Assembly: GCA_903933805.1 (NCBI GenBank) | Contig: CAIZLM010000072.1 | Location: 1 to 64,000, forward strand | DNA length: 64,000 nucleotides | Direction of reading: 5' to 3' | Origin: an uncultured Bacteroidota bacterium | Lineage (GTDB): Bacteria > Bacteroidota > Bacteroidia > Chitinophagales > Saprospiraceae | Shown here: one piece after another, positions 36,807 to 44,845 of the stretch | Position numbering within the stretch: position 1 is the stretch's first letter | Layout: the number at the start of each line of letters is the position of its first letter | Translations under genes and position numbers: made by a program | Notes under the pieces: model-generated | The model's input: the letters and a program-made list of their open reading frames with translations, nothing else | Databases searched by the model: none | Told to the model about the DNA's origin: nothing

Positions 36807-36955
36807 CGTTAACTGGTTAGGTGGTCGCGTCTGAGACAAAAAATAGCCATTTTGTGCCCTATGAAGCTGGATTTTGGAAGCAGTAGCAGCGATAAGGTCA
36901 AAAAAATCTGCGAAAAATAAAGCGTGGGGGCATACAGGACGCCACCTTACTCATT
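36807..36955 (+). mobile_element. Two-armed hairpin element, long form (149 bp), copy 6, with exact 8-bp target duplication
   Basis: The left arm TTAACTGGTTAGGTGG runs into TCGCGTCTGAGACAAAAAA. The right arm is degenerate (CATACAGGACGCCACCTTAC). The inside contains GTCAAAAAAATCTGCGAAAA, shared with copy 12. GCCCTTTT flanks both ends (36799-36806 and 36956-36963). Confidence 0.8.
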
Positions 36956-37031
36956 GCCCTTTTAGATCCATGGCACATGCTTTTTCCCTATTCTGTAAGA
37001 CTTTTTGCCCTCGCTCTATGATAGCATAGTA

Positions 37032-37066
37032 CCGCGTCCAGTTAATGGCCCATGAATTGGACGCGG
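37032..37066. repeat. 35-bp near-perfect palindrome, unit 1
   Basis: CCGCGTCC at 37032-37039 and GGACGCGG at 37059-37066 enclose AGTTAATGGCCCATGAATT; only a few inner positions fail to pair. A related sequence in opposite orientation is at 37149-37182. Confidence 0.75.
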
Positions 37067-37148
37067 CAAATTTTTCCTTCATCAAGGCGTTAGGAGGGCT
37101 CAATACGGGATATTGTAACCGACCAAAAACGCAGTAGAAGGGAAAATT

Positions 37149-37182
37149 GGACCGCCACATGCATGGGCCATTGACTGGACAC
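37149..37182. repeat. Inverted diverged copy of the 35-bp palindrome, unit 2
   Basis: On the minus strand GTGTCCAGTCAATGGCCCAT matches GCGTCCAGTTAATGGCCCAT of unit 1 at 18 of 20 positions, and both are followed by a pyrimidine-rich AATTTT-CCTTC stretch. It ends 12 bases from the arsM stop codon. Confidence 0.6.
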
Positions 37183-37194
37183 AGCACTAGTGTA

Positions 37195-38109
37195 TTAGTC
37201 GCAACAGCCGGGGGCACTGCAAGCAGGAGACTCCCCAATTTTCACCTTCGGTTTCCCGGACATGGCAATAGAGTATTTCTTAACCCCAGGTTTTTTGGCA
37301 AAAACAGTAACACTGAAAAGACCCGTCTTGGCCGTCTTAAAATCATTCAAAGTATCCTGCGTCAAATACTGCAGCAAGATATGGTCTGGAATGAGGATCG
37401 GTTTTTGCTTCTGAATGCTGACATTTTCAAAACCGGCCTGACGGATAATGTCGAGGTATTCGTCCATTTGAATGGCCCCGGAAACACAACCTGCATACAT
37501 CTCCGCTGATGCAACCAGTTGATCGGGCAGTGTACCGACCAATACCACATCCGAGATACTGAAATGCCCCCCGGGACGAAGGGTACGAAGGATTTCAGCA
37601 AAAACTTTTGGCTTATCAGGCACCAAATTCAAGACACAATTGCTGACAACTACATCCACTGAGCCATCCCCAACAGGCAATTCTTCAATATCACCCTGCC
37701 GGAACTCCACATTGTTGAAGCCCAACTTGTCTGCGTTTTGCCGCGCCAATTGAATCATGGCGGGGGTAAAATCAATGCCGATTACCTTGCCGGTATCACC
37801 CGCCTCCGCACGCGCCACAAAACAATCGTTGCCAGCACCTGAACCCAAGTCAAGGACCGTATCTCCGGGTCGTATCTGCGCGAATTCCGTGGGCAAACCA
37901 CATCCCAAGCCGAGGTCGGCGTCCGGATTATAGCCCGGTAAAGCCGCGTATGAATCCGACATGATGTTGTAGGTCCCTGTTGCAGCAGCAGGATCCGCAC
38001 AACCGCCCACACCACAACAAGACGTTTCATTGGTAAGTTTGTCTTGTAGGGCGATAACCGAATATTTTTCCCGAACAATAGATTTGATAGACTCAGCCTT
38101 GGTGTTCAT
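37195..38109 (-). CDS. arsM: Arsenite S-adenosylmethionine methyltransferase
   Basis: The 304-residue enzyme has a Rossmann SAM domain (VLDLGSGAGNDCFVARAEAG, residues about 85-104; VIGIDFTPAMIQLAR) and Cys residues in the places used to hold As(III): YNPDADLGLGCGLP, VVSNCVLNLV and EMYAGCVSGAI. The CxxG-type Cys cluster SCCGVGGC (residues 30-37) and a C-terminal CSAPGCCD add further thiols. It methylates arsenite to volatile or less toxic species. No arsR, arsB or arsC is adjacent, which is unusual for a resistance cluster. rlmN is 72 bases upstream on the same strand and may share the transcript. Confidence 0.93.
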   Translation of the reverse strand: MNTKAESIKSIVREKYSVIALQDKLTNETSCCGVGGCADPAAATGTYNIMSDSYAALPGYNPDADLGLGCGLPTEFAQIRPGDTVLDLGSGAGNDCFVARAEAGDTGKVIGIDFTPAMIQLARQNADKLGFNNVEFRQGDIEELPVGDGSVDVVVSNCVLNLVPDKPKVFAEILRTLRPGGHFSISDVVLVGTLPDQLVASAEMYAGCVSGAIQMDEYLDIIRQAGFENVSIQKQKPILIPDHILLQYLTQDTLNDFKTAKTGLFSVTVFAKKPGVKKYSIAMSGKPKVKIGESPACSAPGCCD

Positions 38110-38181
38110 GATAAAGGATTTAATACTGTTAACTGTTTGGCAACAACGCCGCGTGTTGCTATTATTAAACGTATTATTTTG

Positions 38182-39231
38182 CTATTTGTTGGCCAATTGT
38201 CCGCAGGCTGCATCAATATCTTTTCCCCGGCTGCGGCGCACGGTAACCGTGACACCCTCGCGGGCGAGATAGGCTGCAAAGGTATTGAGGCGATTTTCGT
38301 CCGACTTTTCAAAGGCCAGTCCTTCTATGGGGTTGTATTCTATAATGTTAACCCTAACAGGGAATTTTCGGCGGCAAAGTTGCACCAATTTGGCGGCATC
38401 GTCCAGTGAGTCGTTGAAACCATCGAACGCGATGTACTCGTATGAAATTCGGTTTTTTGTTTTCCAGTACAAGTATTCGAGGGATTCCATGAGGGATTCC
38501 AAGTTATTAGACGCATTGATTGGCATAATTTCATTGCGCTTGGCGTCGTCGGCTGCATGGAGGCTAAGCGCGAGGTTGGATCGGTACCCGTCGTCGGCAA
38601 GTTTTCGGATCATTTTGGCAATGCCGGCGGTACTGACCGTGATGCGCCGCGCGCCCATACCGAGTCCTCTGGGAGTCGGCGCCGTAATGCGCTCGATACT
38701 TTCCATGGTATTGGCATAGGTGAGGAGGGGCTCTCCCATCCCCATGTACACCACGTTGGTGAGGGGCCGACCGAAACTTTCGATGCTTTGACGGTTAACA
38801 CCCACCACTTGATCGAATATTTCGGAGGCTGCCAGGTTGCGTTTCCGGCCCATGCGGCCGGTGGCGCAGAATGCGCAGGTAAGGCTACAGCCAACCTGGG
38901 TGCTCACACAAACGGTAAAACGCTCGTCGTCAGGTACCGGAATGAGCACACTTTCTATTCGGTGTCCATCATGGGTAAGCCAGCGCGACTTGATGGTGCC
39001 ATCTCCACTGTGTTGGGTTTTGTCTTCGTACAGGGTATTGAACGCAAAGTGGTCTTTCAGCTTGGTCCGGAGCTCTTTTGACAAATTGCTCATGGTATCA
39101 AAATCAGTGGCACACTTACTCCACAGCCATTCATAGAGTTGTTTGGCCCGAAATCGAGGTTCCCCCCAAGCAGAAAAAAGGGTTTCAATTTCGGGAAGCG
39201 ATAAGGCGCGAATATCTTGACGGTCAGGCAT
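38182..39231 (-). CDS. rlmN: 23S rRNA (A2503-C2) / tRNA (A37-C2) methyltransferase
   Basis: A 349-residue radical SAM enzyme. The cluster motif CSLTCAFC gives Cys115, Cys119 and Cys122. MGMGEPLLTYANTMESIE and ITVSTAGIAKMIRKLAD belong to the SAM barrel. The catalytic C-terminal Cys lies in the late ACGQ. It methylates C2 of A2503 in 23S rRNA. The ATG at 39231 gives the usual MPDRQDIRALSLPE start, nine codons inside the longest frame. It is followed by arsM and preceded by mnmA on the same strand. Confidence 0.97.
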   Translation of the reverse strand: MPDRQDIRALSLPEIETLFSAWGEPRFRAKQLYEWLWSKCATDFDTMSNLSKELRTKLKDHFAFNTLYEDKTQHSGDGTIKSRWLTHDGHRIESVLIPVPDDERFTVCVSTQVGCSLTCAFCATGRMGRKRNLAASEIFDQVVGVNRQSIESFGRPLTNVVYMGMGEPLLTYANTMESIERITAPTPRGLGMGARRITVSTAGIAKMIRKLADDGYRSNLALSLHAADDAKRNEIMPINASNNLESLMESLEYLYWKTKNRISYEYIAFDGFNDSLDDAAKLVQLCRRKFPVRVNIIEYNPIEGLAFEKSDENRLNTFAAYLAREGVTVTVRRSRGKDIDAACGQLANK

Positions 39232-39325
39232 GTTCGAAGCAGAAAAATATAGGGACACCGTGGTAGAAGCTGTCTTTTACCAGCCAGTGTATGGATGAAA
39301 AAAATGGCGGAAAAAGGATGTTTTA

Positions 39326-39355
39326 GGTCAGACAGCGTGCCACCCAACTAGTTGC
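39326..39355 (+). repeat. One-armed hairpin element at the 3' end of mnmA, copy 7
   Basis: GTCAGACAGCGTGCCACCCAACTAGTTGC is the full 'CAGACAGCGTGCC' arm. Read on the minus strand, its outer part GCAACTAGTTGG contains the TAG stop of mnmA. The opposite arm is not recognisable to the left, although AATGGCGGAAAAAGGATG there resembles the inside of copy 11. Confidence 0.75.
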
Positions 39356-40469
39356 TTTCCAACACCCCAAACGGGCTACTGCCCTGGATAATACCGCCAC
39401 CTACCACGTCGTCTCCTTCATAGAAAACAGCACTTTGGCCGGGAGCAATACCTTTAACATTGGCATGAAACACCACTTCAAGGTTGTTGCCCACTGGATG
39501 GAGGGTGCTCAGGGTGCCCGCATCCCGATAGCGGACTTTGGTCACTGTTTCCAAGCCATTTTCTGGCAATTGATCGTATTTCATCAAGTTTATCTTGCCC
39601 ACCATCATCTGGTTGCGGATAAGTTCCGCTTCACGACCCAGTACCACCGTGTTGGTTTCAGGCTGAATTTCGGTAACAAACATGGGCTCGCCCAATGCGA
39701 TTCCCAACCCTTTGCGCTGCCCGACCGTATAGAAAGGATACCCTTCATGCTTACCCAACACTTTGCCGGAAGCATCCACAAAATGTCCGCCGGAAACCTG
39801 CTCATCCAATCCGTCAATGCGGCGGCGGAGAAAGCCGCGGTAGTCGTTGTCGGGCACAAAACAAATTTCGAAACTCTCGGCCTTCTTGCTGAGTTCATCC
39901 CAGCCGCGTTCAGCAGCCATGGCGCGCACCTCCGGCTTGGTAAAAACACCCAGTGGCATCCGGGTGCGTTGCAGACATTCCTGGCTCAGCCCCCACAATA
40001 CGTAACTTTGGTCCTTTTGTTGATCTTTGGCTCGGCTGACGTACTTACGGCCTTCCAATTCGTTGATGATACCATAATGGCCCGTCGCAATGAATTGGCA
40101 ATCCAACATGTCTGCACGACGCAACAAGGAATTCCACTTGATGTGGGTATTGCACAAAACACAGGGGTTCGGCGTGCGGCCAGCCATATATTCATCCACA
40201 AAATTGTCAATCACATAATCACCAAATTCCGTTCGAATATCAACGATAAAATGGTGGAAGCCCAAGTGCACCGCCACTGCACGGGCATCATTGATGGAAT
40301 CTAGCGAACAACATCCTGTCTCTTTTTGAGAGCCGCCCGATGTGGCATAATCCCAGGTTTTCATGGTGACGCCCACCACTTCCCAACCCTCCTCATGGAG
40401 CAGTACGGCGGTGATGGTGCTGTCAATGCCGCCTGACATGGCGACGAGTGCTTTTCCGTGTTTAGACAT
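39348..40469 (-). CDS. mnmA: tRNA-specific 2-thiouridylase
   Basis: A 373-residue enzyme that thiolates U34 of tRNAs for Lys, Glu and Gln. P-loop MSGGIDSTITAVLLHEEG (about residues 11-28), catalytic Cys pair in PNPCVLCNTHIKW and FEICFVPDNDY, tRNA-recognition parts TGHYGIINE and KDQSYVLWGLSQE, and the C-terminal beta-barrel (ITKVRYRDAG-like VTKVRYRDAG). The ATG at 40469 gives the standard short N-terminus. Its stop codon lies inside a transposon-like arm: the arm base change CTGG to CTAG creates the TAG. Confidence 0.97.
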   Translation of the reverse strand: MSKHGKALVAMSGGIDSTITAVLLHEEGWEVVGVTMKTWDYATSGGSQKETGCCSLDSINDARAVAVHLGFHHFIVDIRTEFGDYVIDNFVDEYMAGRTPNPCVLCNTHIKWNSLLRRADMLDCQFIATGHYGIINELEGRKYVSRAKDQQKDQSYVLWGLSQECLQRTRMPLGVFTKPEVRAMAAERGWDELSKKAESFEICFVPDNDYRGFLRRRIDGLDEQVSGGHFVDASGKVLGKHEGYPFYTVGQRKGLGIALGEPMFVTEIQPETNTVVLGREAELIRNQMMVGKINLMKYDQLPENGLETVTKVRYRDAGTLSTLHPVGNNLEVVFHANVKGIAPGQSAVFYEGDDVVGGGIIQGSSPFGVLESN

Positions 40470-40619
40470 AACAACAGTTTGATACGGTTCAAAGCCGTAG
40501 GTGACTGAAAAAATGGGCAACGCAACCAAAAAGCCCTAGTAAACTATATTAGCAGCGCTGTTCCTGCGTACAAAATGAACACCGCTGAAGAGTCGGGCAG
40601 ATCTACCCCGCAGGAAGTA

Positions 40620-42242
40620 CTACTGCTCTACCACAAAACGGCCACTTGACTCCCGTTTGTTGTTGATCTGCACCTCGTAGAAGTAAACACCCGGTCGCAG
40701 TGCGTTGTTCCAAGTCAACTCATTTTTACCATTGAGCTCAGGATTGTACTCGAGGGTGGTGATGTATTGGCCCATCGCGGTGAAAACACGCACCTGCACG
40801 AGATCAGAATGATGCAGATACAGGTTGAAATGGATCTCACCGGCAGAAGGGTTGGGCGTCAACGTGGTGACAAACCGGTCTTTTTCTACGTAATACCCTA
40901 CATAAAGCGTTTTTGCAACACCATCCATCCATTTCATCCTCGCTAAAATCCACGTACGCAGGTAGGCGACATGGGCGCCGTAGGTGCCGCAGCAGTATGC
41001 GTTCGGCCAAAGGTATTCATTTAGTACCGGCCACCGCTGAAAATTGCGGTATTGGCTCTCCTGAAGCAAAGAAGTAAGCGAATCCAACACGTGCAACACT
41101 GCTTCATCACTCAATTGATTGGAGCGCAAGGCCGCCCAACGCTCCTTTAAATGACGGCGGTACTGTTGATCTTGCCACATTTTAGGCCACCAAAATGCAT
41201 TAACCCAGCCATCGCCCGGACAAACATTGTTAAAATCTATGGCCCATCCACCGGTGCTTTCGCCCCCACAATAGTTGGCATTGCCGAGCGATATGTTGAA
41301 ATCCCAGACTGGCCCGGCGTGCAGGCGTGGATCTTTATCGTCGCGGTCTTTCCAAAAAAAGGTACTGATACGGTAGCTGTCCACATTTTTCGCGAGTTCG
41401 TTGAGCAAGGTCAAATCCGCGAACGAGCCAACATCAAGATATTTTGGATAGCCTGTGGCGGTATCCGCAAACTGCTGGGTATTCATCACCGCCTCAAAAT
41501 TATTGATCCAAGAACTGATATACTGGACCTGTTGGGGCTGAATATCTTCTAATTTTGGGTAGTGCACCTGCCACAGGGTGCGCTGCCAGGCGCCTGCGTA
41601 TGGTGGATAGGGCGACTGCCACTGCGCCGATGGAGCACCCGTGGTTTTATCAATTTTCAGGATATAACCACCTGTAAGCGAATCACCGGCGAGGTCGGTA
41701 GGCTTCAATTTGCTGATGTCCACCCGGTCTTTGCCACGCTTGATTTTTTCCGCGGCGAGGTAGATGCCTTCGTACTTGCCGTTGAGCACCATTTCGACGA
41801 ACCGCGTGCGCGGCGCCCAAGGCATGATGCGGCGTGCCAGTTCGAGTATAAGGGCATCTCGTACCAGACTTTTATCATTGTACGGTGCGAGAAACGCCCA
41901 ATCTGATTCCTCCGGCATGCCCAACAAGGGGAAATCAGTGTCATTGCCATCGATGTCGCGCAACTCAATAGCGTATGGTTTTTTTTCAGAAAAAAAATCG
42001 GAAGCACTGCCCCGGCGTTCAATCCCAACCAAGCCATTGTAGTCCGCAGGCTGATCGGTGAGATCATTGCGCACATTCGGGCCATTGTACAGCACCTGCA
42101 TTTGCGCCGTTATTTTTGGCTCCAATGGTATCTCTTGTCCGTTCGTATTGATGAGAACAATGGGTAAATTGGAAGAAACAAAATTTACCTGGGCCACAGC
42201 AAAAGCAGGCAAACAGGCAAACAGGAGTCGAAATGCTTTCAT
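40620..42242 (-). CDS. CotH-kinase-like secreted protein with T9SS sorting domain
   Basis: A 540-residue exported protein. Signal peptide MKAFRLLFACLPAFAVA, then a CotH domain from about residue 60 to 420, with GIERRGSASDFFSEKKPYAI, the nucleotide-site-like LAPYNDKSLVRDALILELAR, YEGIYLAAEKIKRGKDRVDI and AGPVWDFNISLGNANYC (the DFN/DxD metal region). CotH proteins in other bacteria are atypical protein kinases; the substrate here is unknown. The last 80 residues, with LTPNPSAGEIHFNL and LRPGVYFYEV, are a T9SS type-A sorting domain, so SprA-dependent export is likely. The ATG at 42242 is chosen for the signal peptide; 57 upstream codons of open frame lie across a hairpin element. Confidence 0.9.
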   Translation of the reverse strand: MKAFRLLFACLPAFAVAQVNFVSSNLPIVLINTNGQEIPLEPKITAQMQVLYNGPNVRNDLTDQPADYNGLVGIERRGSASDFFSEKKPYAIELRDIDGNDTDFPLLGMPEESDWAFLAPYNDKSLVRDALILELARRIMPWAPRTRFVEMVLNGKYEGIYLAAEKIKRGKDRVDISKLKPTDLAGDSLTGGYILKIDKTTGAPSAQWQSPYPPYAGAWQRTLWQVHYPKLEDIQPQQVQYISSWINNFEAVMNTQQFADTATGYPKYLDVGSFADLTLLNELAKNVDSYRISTFFWKDRDDKDPRLHAGPVWDFNISLGNANYCGGESTGGWAIDFNNVCPGDGWVNAFWWPKMWQDQQYRRHLKERWAALRSNQLSDEAVLHVLDSLTSLLQESQYRNFQRWPVLNEYLWPNAYCCGTYGAHVAYLRTWILARMKWMDGVAKTLYVGYYVEKDRFVTTLTPNPSAGEIHFNLYLHHSDLVQVRVFTAMGQYITTLEYNPELNGKNELTWNNALRPGVYFYEVQINNKRESSGRFVVEQ

Positions 42243-42266
42243 ACGCTTTGGAGTGTATTTCACACT

Positions 42267-42343
42267 GTAACTGGTTAGTTGGTCGCGTTTGAGACAACAA
42301 AGTGGCCTTTTATGGCCATGTAGCCTGCAAACTAGCCAGTTCC
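42267..42343 (+). repeat. Two-armed hairpin element, short form, copy 8a
   Basis: GTAACTGGTTAGTTGG then TCGCGTTTGAGACAACAAAGTGGCC; the right end ACTAGCCAGTTCC is degenerate. It is immediately followed by copy 8b. Together they occupy the gap upstream of the CotH gene. Confidence 0.75.
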
Positions 42344-42351
42344 ACTCAAAT

Positions 42352-42397
42352 ATAACTACTTGGGTGGTCTCATACAGCGAGCCACCTAAGTAGGTAC
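42352..42397 (+). repeat. Minimal hairpin element (46 bp), copy 8b
   Basis: Left arm ATAACTACTTGGGTGG joins almost directly to the right arm CATACAGCGAGCC and then CACCTAAGTAGGTAC, with no core between. The outer 16 bases of the two arms are complementary over nearly all positions (TACTT/AAGTA pairs are compensating). Confidence 0.7.
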
Positions 42398-42456
42398 GAG
42401 AAAAGGACAACAACTACCACAAAATCGTGGTATTCACAGGATAAGTATTGAGCAGA

Positions 42457-43341
42457 TTACTTGATCACCACCATTTTCATCTTCACGTCTTTCTTTGGAC
42501 GGTCGCCGGGGCCCGTTTCCGTTGCCGCGATTTTATCAATAACCTCCATTCCTTTGATGACACGTCCGAATACGGTATATTCCTGATCGAGCTGCGGCGT
42601 TCCGCCCACTGTGAGGTAAGCTGCGCGTTGTTCCGGCGTATAATGGAAACCACGCATGGTCTCCATCTGATTGAGCATCGTCTCCGTGACAGGACTGCCC
42701 TGAACGATGTAGAACTGCGAGCCGGAAGATTTTTTCTCTGGATTGCCGGTACGAGCGGCACAAATGGCACCTTTCAGGTGACACAGGGTATCCACAAATT
42801 CGGCAGGAACTTGATAGCTGGGTCCGCCCATACCCAATGCTTTTCCTGCGGGAGCATTGCGAGAATCAGGGTCGCCACCTTGAATCATAAAACTACCGAT
42901 CACCCGGTGAAAGAGCAGGTCGTTGTAGTAGCCCTCATCGGCCAGCTTAATGAAATTGTCGCGGTGTTTTGGCGTTGCATTGTAAAACTCGGCGGTCATC
43001 GTTCCGAAATCCGTTTCGATTTCCACGAGGCAACGCTCGGGTGCAGTTACTTGAATCATTTGTTTGGTAATGACTGTTTTGGCGCCTTTTGTGGCTTTGA
43101 GTACGACGGCATGATTGCCGGATTGTGTATAGCGGTGCTTAGGATTGGCTTCTTGAGACGTGCTGCCATCGCCAAAATCCCAACTGTAGGTCTCCGCTTT
43201 AAATTTCGTGGTGTTGACAAACGAAACTTCCACCGGTGCTACCAACTTTTGGGTTGGAATGGTAAAGCTCGCTGTTGGCTTAACCGCACAAGAAGTGAGC
43301 AAAAAGGCAGAAAAAACACTGAAAAAGAATGCTTTATTCAT
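42457..43341 (-). CDS. PKD-cyclophilin fusion lipoprotein (peptidyl-prolyl isomerase)
   Basis: The 294-residue protein has a lipobox LLTSC at Cys18, so it is an envelope lipoprotein. Residues about 30-100 are a PKD domain (YSWDFGDGSTSQEANPKHRY, the hallmark WDFGDG). Residues about 105-294 are a cyclophilin: VEIETDFGTMTAEFYNATPKH, FHRVIGSFMIQGGDPD, GSQFYIVQG and YTVFGRVIKGMEVIDKIA. The key Arg of the FHRV motif and the QGGD motif are kept, so isomerase activity is expected. It may assist folding of exported proteins. A -7-like CATCTTTG lies at 43395-43402. The next gene downstream is the CotH protein, 214 bases away with elements between. Confidence 0.92.
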   Translation of the reverse strand: MNKAFFFSVFSAFLLTSCAVKPTASFTIPTQKLVAPVEVSFVNTTKFKAETYSWDFGDGSTSQEANPKHRYTQSGNHAVVLKATKGAKTVITKQMIQVTAPERCLVEIETDFGTMTAEFYNATPKHRDNFIKLADEGYYNDLLFHRVIGSFMIQGGDPDSRNAPAGKALGMGGPSYQVPAEFVDTLCHLKGAICAARTGNPEKKSSGSQFYIVQGSPVTETMLNQMETMRGFHYTPEQRAAYLTVGGTPQLDQEYTVFGRVIKGMEVIDKIAATETGPGDRPKKDVKMKMVVIK

Positions 43342-43449
43342 GGAATAATGATGTTGAAAGTGACTATTACCGTTGATTTATACCAATAAAGGCACAAAGA
43401 TGCAGTAATTATGGTATATTGATGCGCGGCAAAACAAGCCATTTACTGC

Positions 43450-43494
43450 GTAACAGGTCTTTTTTGTCTCCAACGCGACCACCTAAGATATTAC
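43450..43494 (-). repeat. Minimal hairpin element (45 bp) at the 3' end of the permease gene, copy 9
   Basis: On the minus strand it starts GTAATATCTTAGGTGG, continues TCGCGTTGGAGACAAAAAAG and ends CCTGTTAC. The permease's last codons GTA-ATA-TCT and its TAG stop are the first 12 bases of the arm. Confidence 0.75.
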
Positions 43495-44811
43495 CTTCTT
43501 AAAATAAAAGCGGTAAGCCAGCCAGCCCATGGCCACCACAAAAAGACCAGCTGCCGCTTTCTCCCAACTCCCTACCACGGTAAAGCCAACGAACCAAGCA
43601 CAAATAGCGATGAAAACAAGGGGGGTAAACGGATAACCCAAGGCGCGGTAACTGCGCTCCGCATCCGGTCTTTTTTTGCGAAAAACAAAGATCGTAGTAC
43701 CCACCAGCATCAACCCCAACCAGTCCATAAAGGTCACATATTCAATGAGGTCTTCAAAGGTGCCCCAAAAACCCAAGAGAAACAACGCCCACGTGCTTTG
43801 GGTGAGAATGGCCCAAACGGGGGTACGCCATTTGGGGTGTACTTCGGCCAGTTTTGGGAAAAAAATGCCGTCTTTTGCCATAGCGTAATACATCCGCGGC
43901 GCCGTCATACAATAGATGCCTGTGGTGCCAAAGGTGCTGAGGGCTATCAGAAATGCCATCAAAGTGCCGCCAGCAGGAAATACCGTGTTCATCGCATCTG
44001 CCGCAACCGTTTTGGAATGGGCAATTTGCTCCATCGGCAACAAACGCATGTACGCAAGATTGGCCAACACATACACAATGGTGACAATGGCCGCACCAAG
44101 TATCATGGCCCTGGGAACAGTTCGCTGCGGATTTTTGGCCTCCCCAGCCATGTAGGAAACGTGCTGCCAACCACCATAACTCCACAATACACCGATAAAA
44201 GCCACCGCAAACGCACTGACCAAGTTGGATGGAGCACTCCGGGAAAAATCACTCGCCATATTGGTTGCTTGTACCTGCGGATGTGCAAAAAACCAACCGG
44301 CAGCAATGATCAATACCAATCCCAACAACTTAGCCCCAGTGAATATATTGGCAATCCAAGCCCCTACCCTTACGCCAAACAGGTTTACAATGGTCAAAAA
44401 AACAATGAGCGCCGCCGCCAATGGCATACCCCACGATGCCGTATGCGCCCCACCATAGAGGTAGAGCAAATGCTCAGAACATACCACTGCCAGGGCCGCA
44501 ATACTGCCCGACGTGCTGATAAATAAAATAAACCACCCATACAAAAAACCCATGCCGTCCCCATACGCCTCCCGCAGGTAAACATACAGTCCGCCTGCTC
44601 CCGGAAACATACTGCCCATCTCCGCAAACGTAAGGGCGCCTGCCAGCGCCACAATCCCGCCCAATACCCACAACATGACAACGTACTCAGGCAAGTGCAC
44701 CTCTAGGGCAATTTTACCGGGCGTACGGAAGATCCCACTGCCAATGGTGCTGCCAATGGCAATCATGGTGAGCCCGTATAGGGTAAGCGTACGTCGTAGT
44801 TCTGCAGACAT
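43483..44811 (-). CDS. APC family amino acid permease
   Basis: A 442-residue transporter with 12 predicted membrane segments. The N-terminus shows the APC-type broken first helix TMIAIGSTIGSGIFRTPGKI with the substrate-binding GSG. ALAGALTFAEMGSMFPGAGGLYVYLREAYG and SYGGWQHVSYMAGEAKNP (helix 6 region) are typical. It resembles the LAT/YkfD-type exchangers; the substrate is not predictable. Transcribed after fabH on the same strand with 164 bases between, which hold an element, so probably from its own promoter. The C-terminal VIS and stop are encoded by the arm of the downstream element. Confidence 0.93.
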   Translation of the reverse strand: MSAELRRTLTLYGLTMIAIGSTIGSGIFRTPGKIALEVHLPEYVVMLWVLGGIVALAGALTFAEMGSMFPGAGGLYVYLREAYGDGMGFLYGWFILFISTSGSIAALAVVCSEHLLYLYGGAHTASWGMPLAAALIVFLTIVNLFGVRVGAWIANIFTGAKLLGLVLIIAAGWFFAHPQVQATNMASDFSRSAPSNLVSAFAVAFIGVLWSYGGWQHVSYMAGEAKNPQRTVPRAMILGAAIVTIVYVLANLAYMRLLPMEQIAHSKTVAADAMNTVFPAGGTLMAFLIALSTFGTTGIYCMTAPRMYYAMAKDGIFFPKLAEVHPKWRTPVWAILTQSTWALFLLGFWGTFEDLIEYVTFMDWLGLMLVGTTIFVFRKKRPDAERSYRALGYPFTPLVFIAICAWFVGFTVVGSWEKAAAGLFVVAMGWLAYRFYFKKVIS

Positions 44812-44825
44812 TTTTTTGTTTTTTT

Positions 44826-44837
44826 GTAACTGGTTAC
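44826..44837. repeat. Solo 12-bp arm tip next to copy 10
   Basis: GTAACTGGTTAC, an arm tip folded into a short imperfect palindrome, stands alone eight bases before copy 10. The same 12-mer in reverse complement is found at 47967-47978. Confidence 0.55.
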
Positions 44838-44845
44838 GTTTTATT

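Larger units (their letters stand above)
36684..37194. other. 511-base gene-free region with a mobile element and palindromes
   Basis: Between the tRNA and arsM. It holds the long-form hairpin element at 36807-36955 and two related, mutually inverted palindromic segments at 37032-37066 and 37149-37182. A 95-codon frame on the minus strand (36951-37238) crosses these repeats and overlaps arsM, and I do not regard it as a gene. Confidence 0.7.

Noticed and set aside
36951-37238. 95-codon open frame between tRNA and arsM
   Set aside because: It crosses the two palindromes and overlaps the arsM 3' end on the same strand; no signal or family features.
39435-40304. 289-codon open frame on the plus strand
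   Set aside because: Antisense to mnmA, a certain gene; no domain seen.
42448-43389. 313-codon open frame on the plus strand
   Set aside because: Antisense to the PKD-cyclophilin gene, which has clear motifs in its own frame.
44812-44825. T-rich run before the solo arm tip read as a terminator
   Set aside because: There is no stem next to it, and it lies directly upstream of the permease start codon on the minus strand, where it is an A-rich leader.
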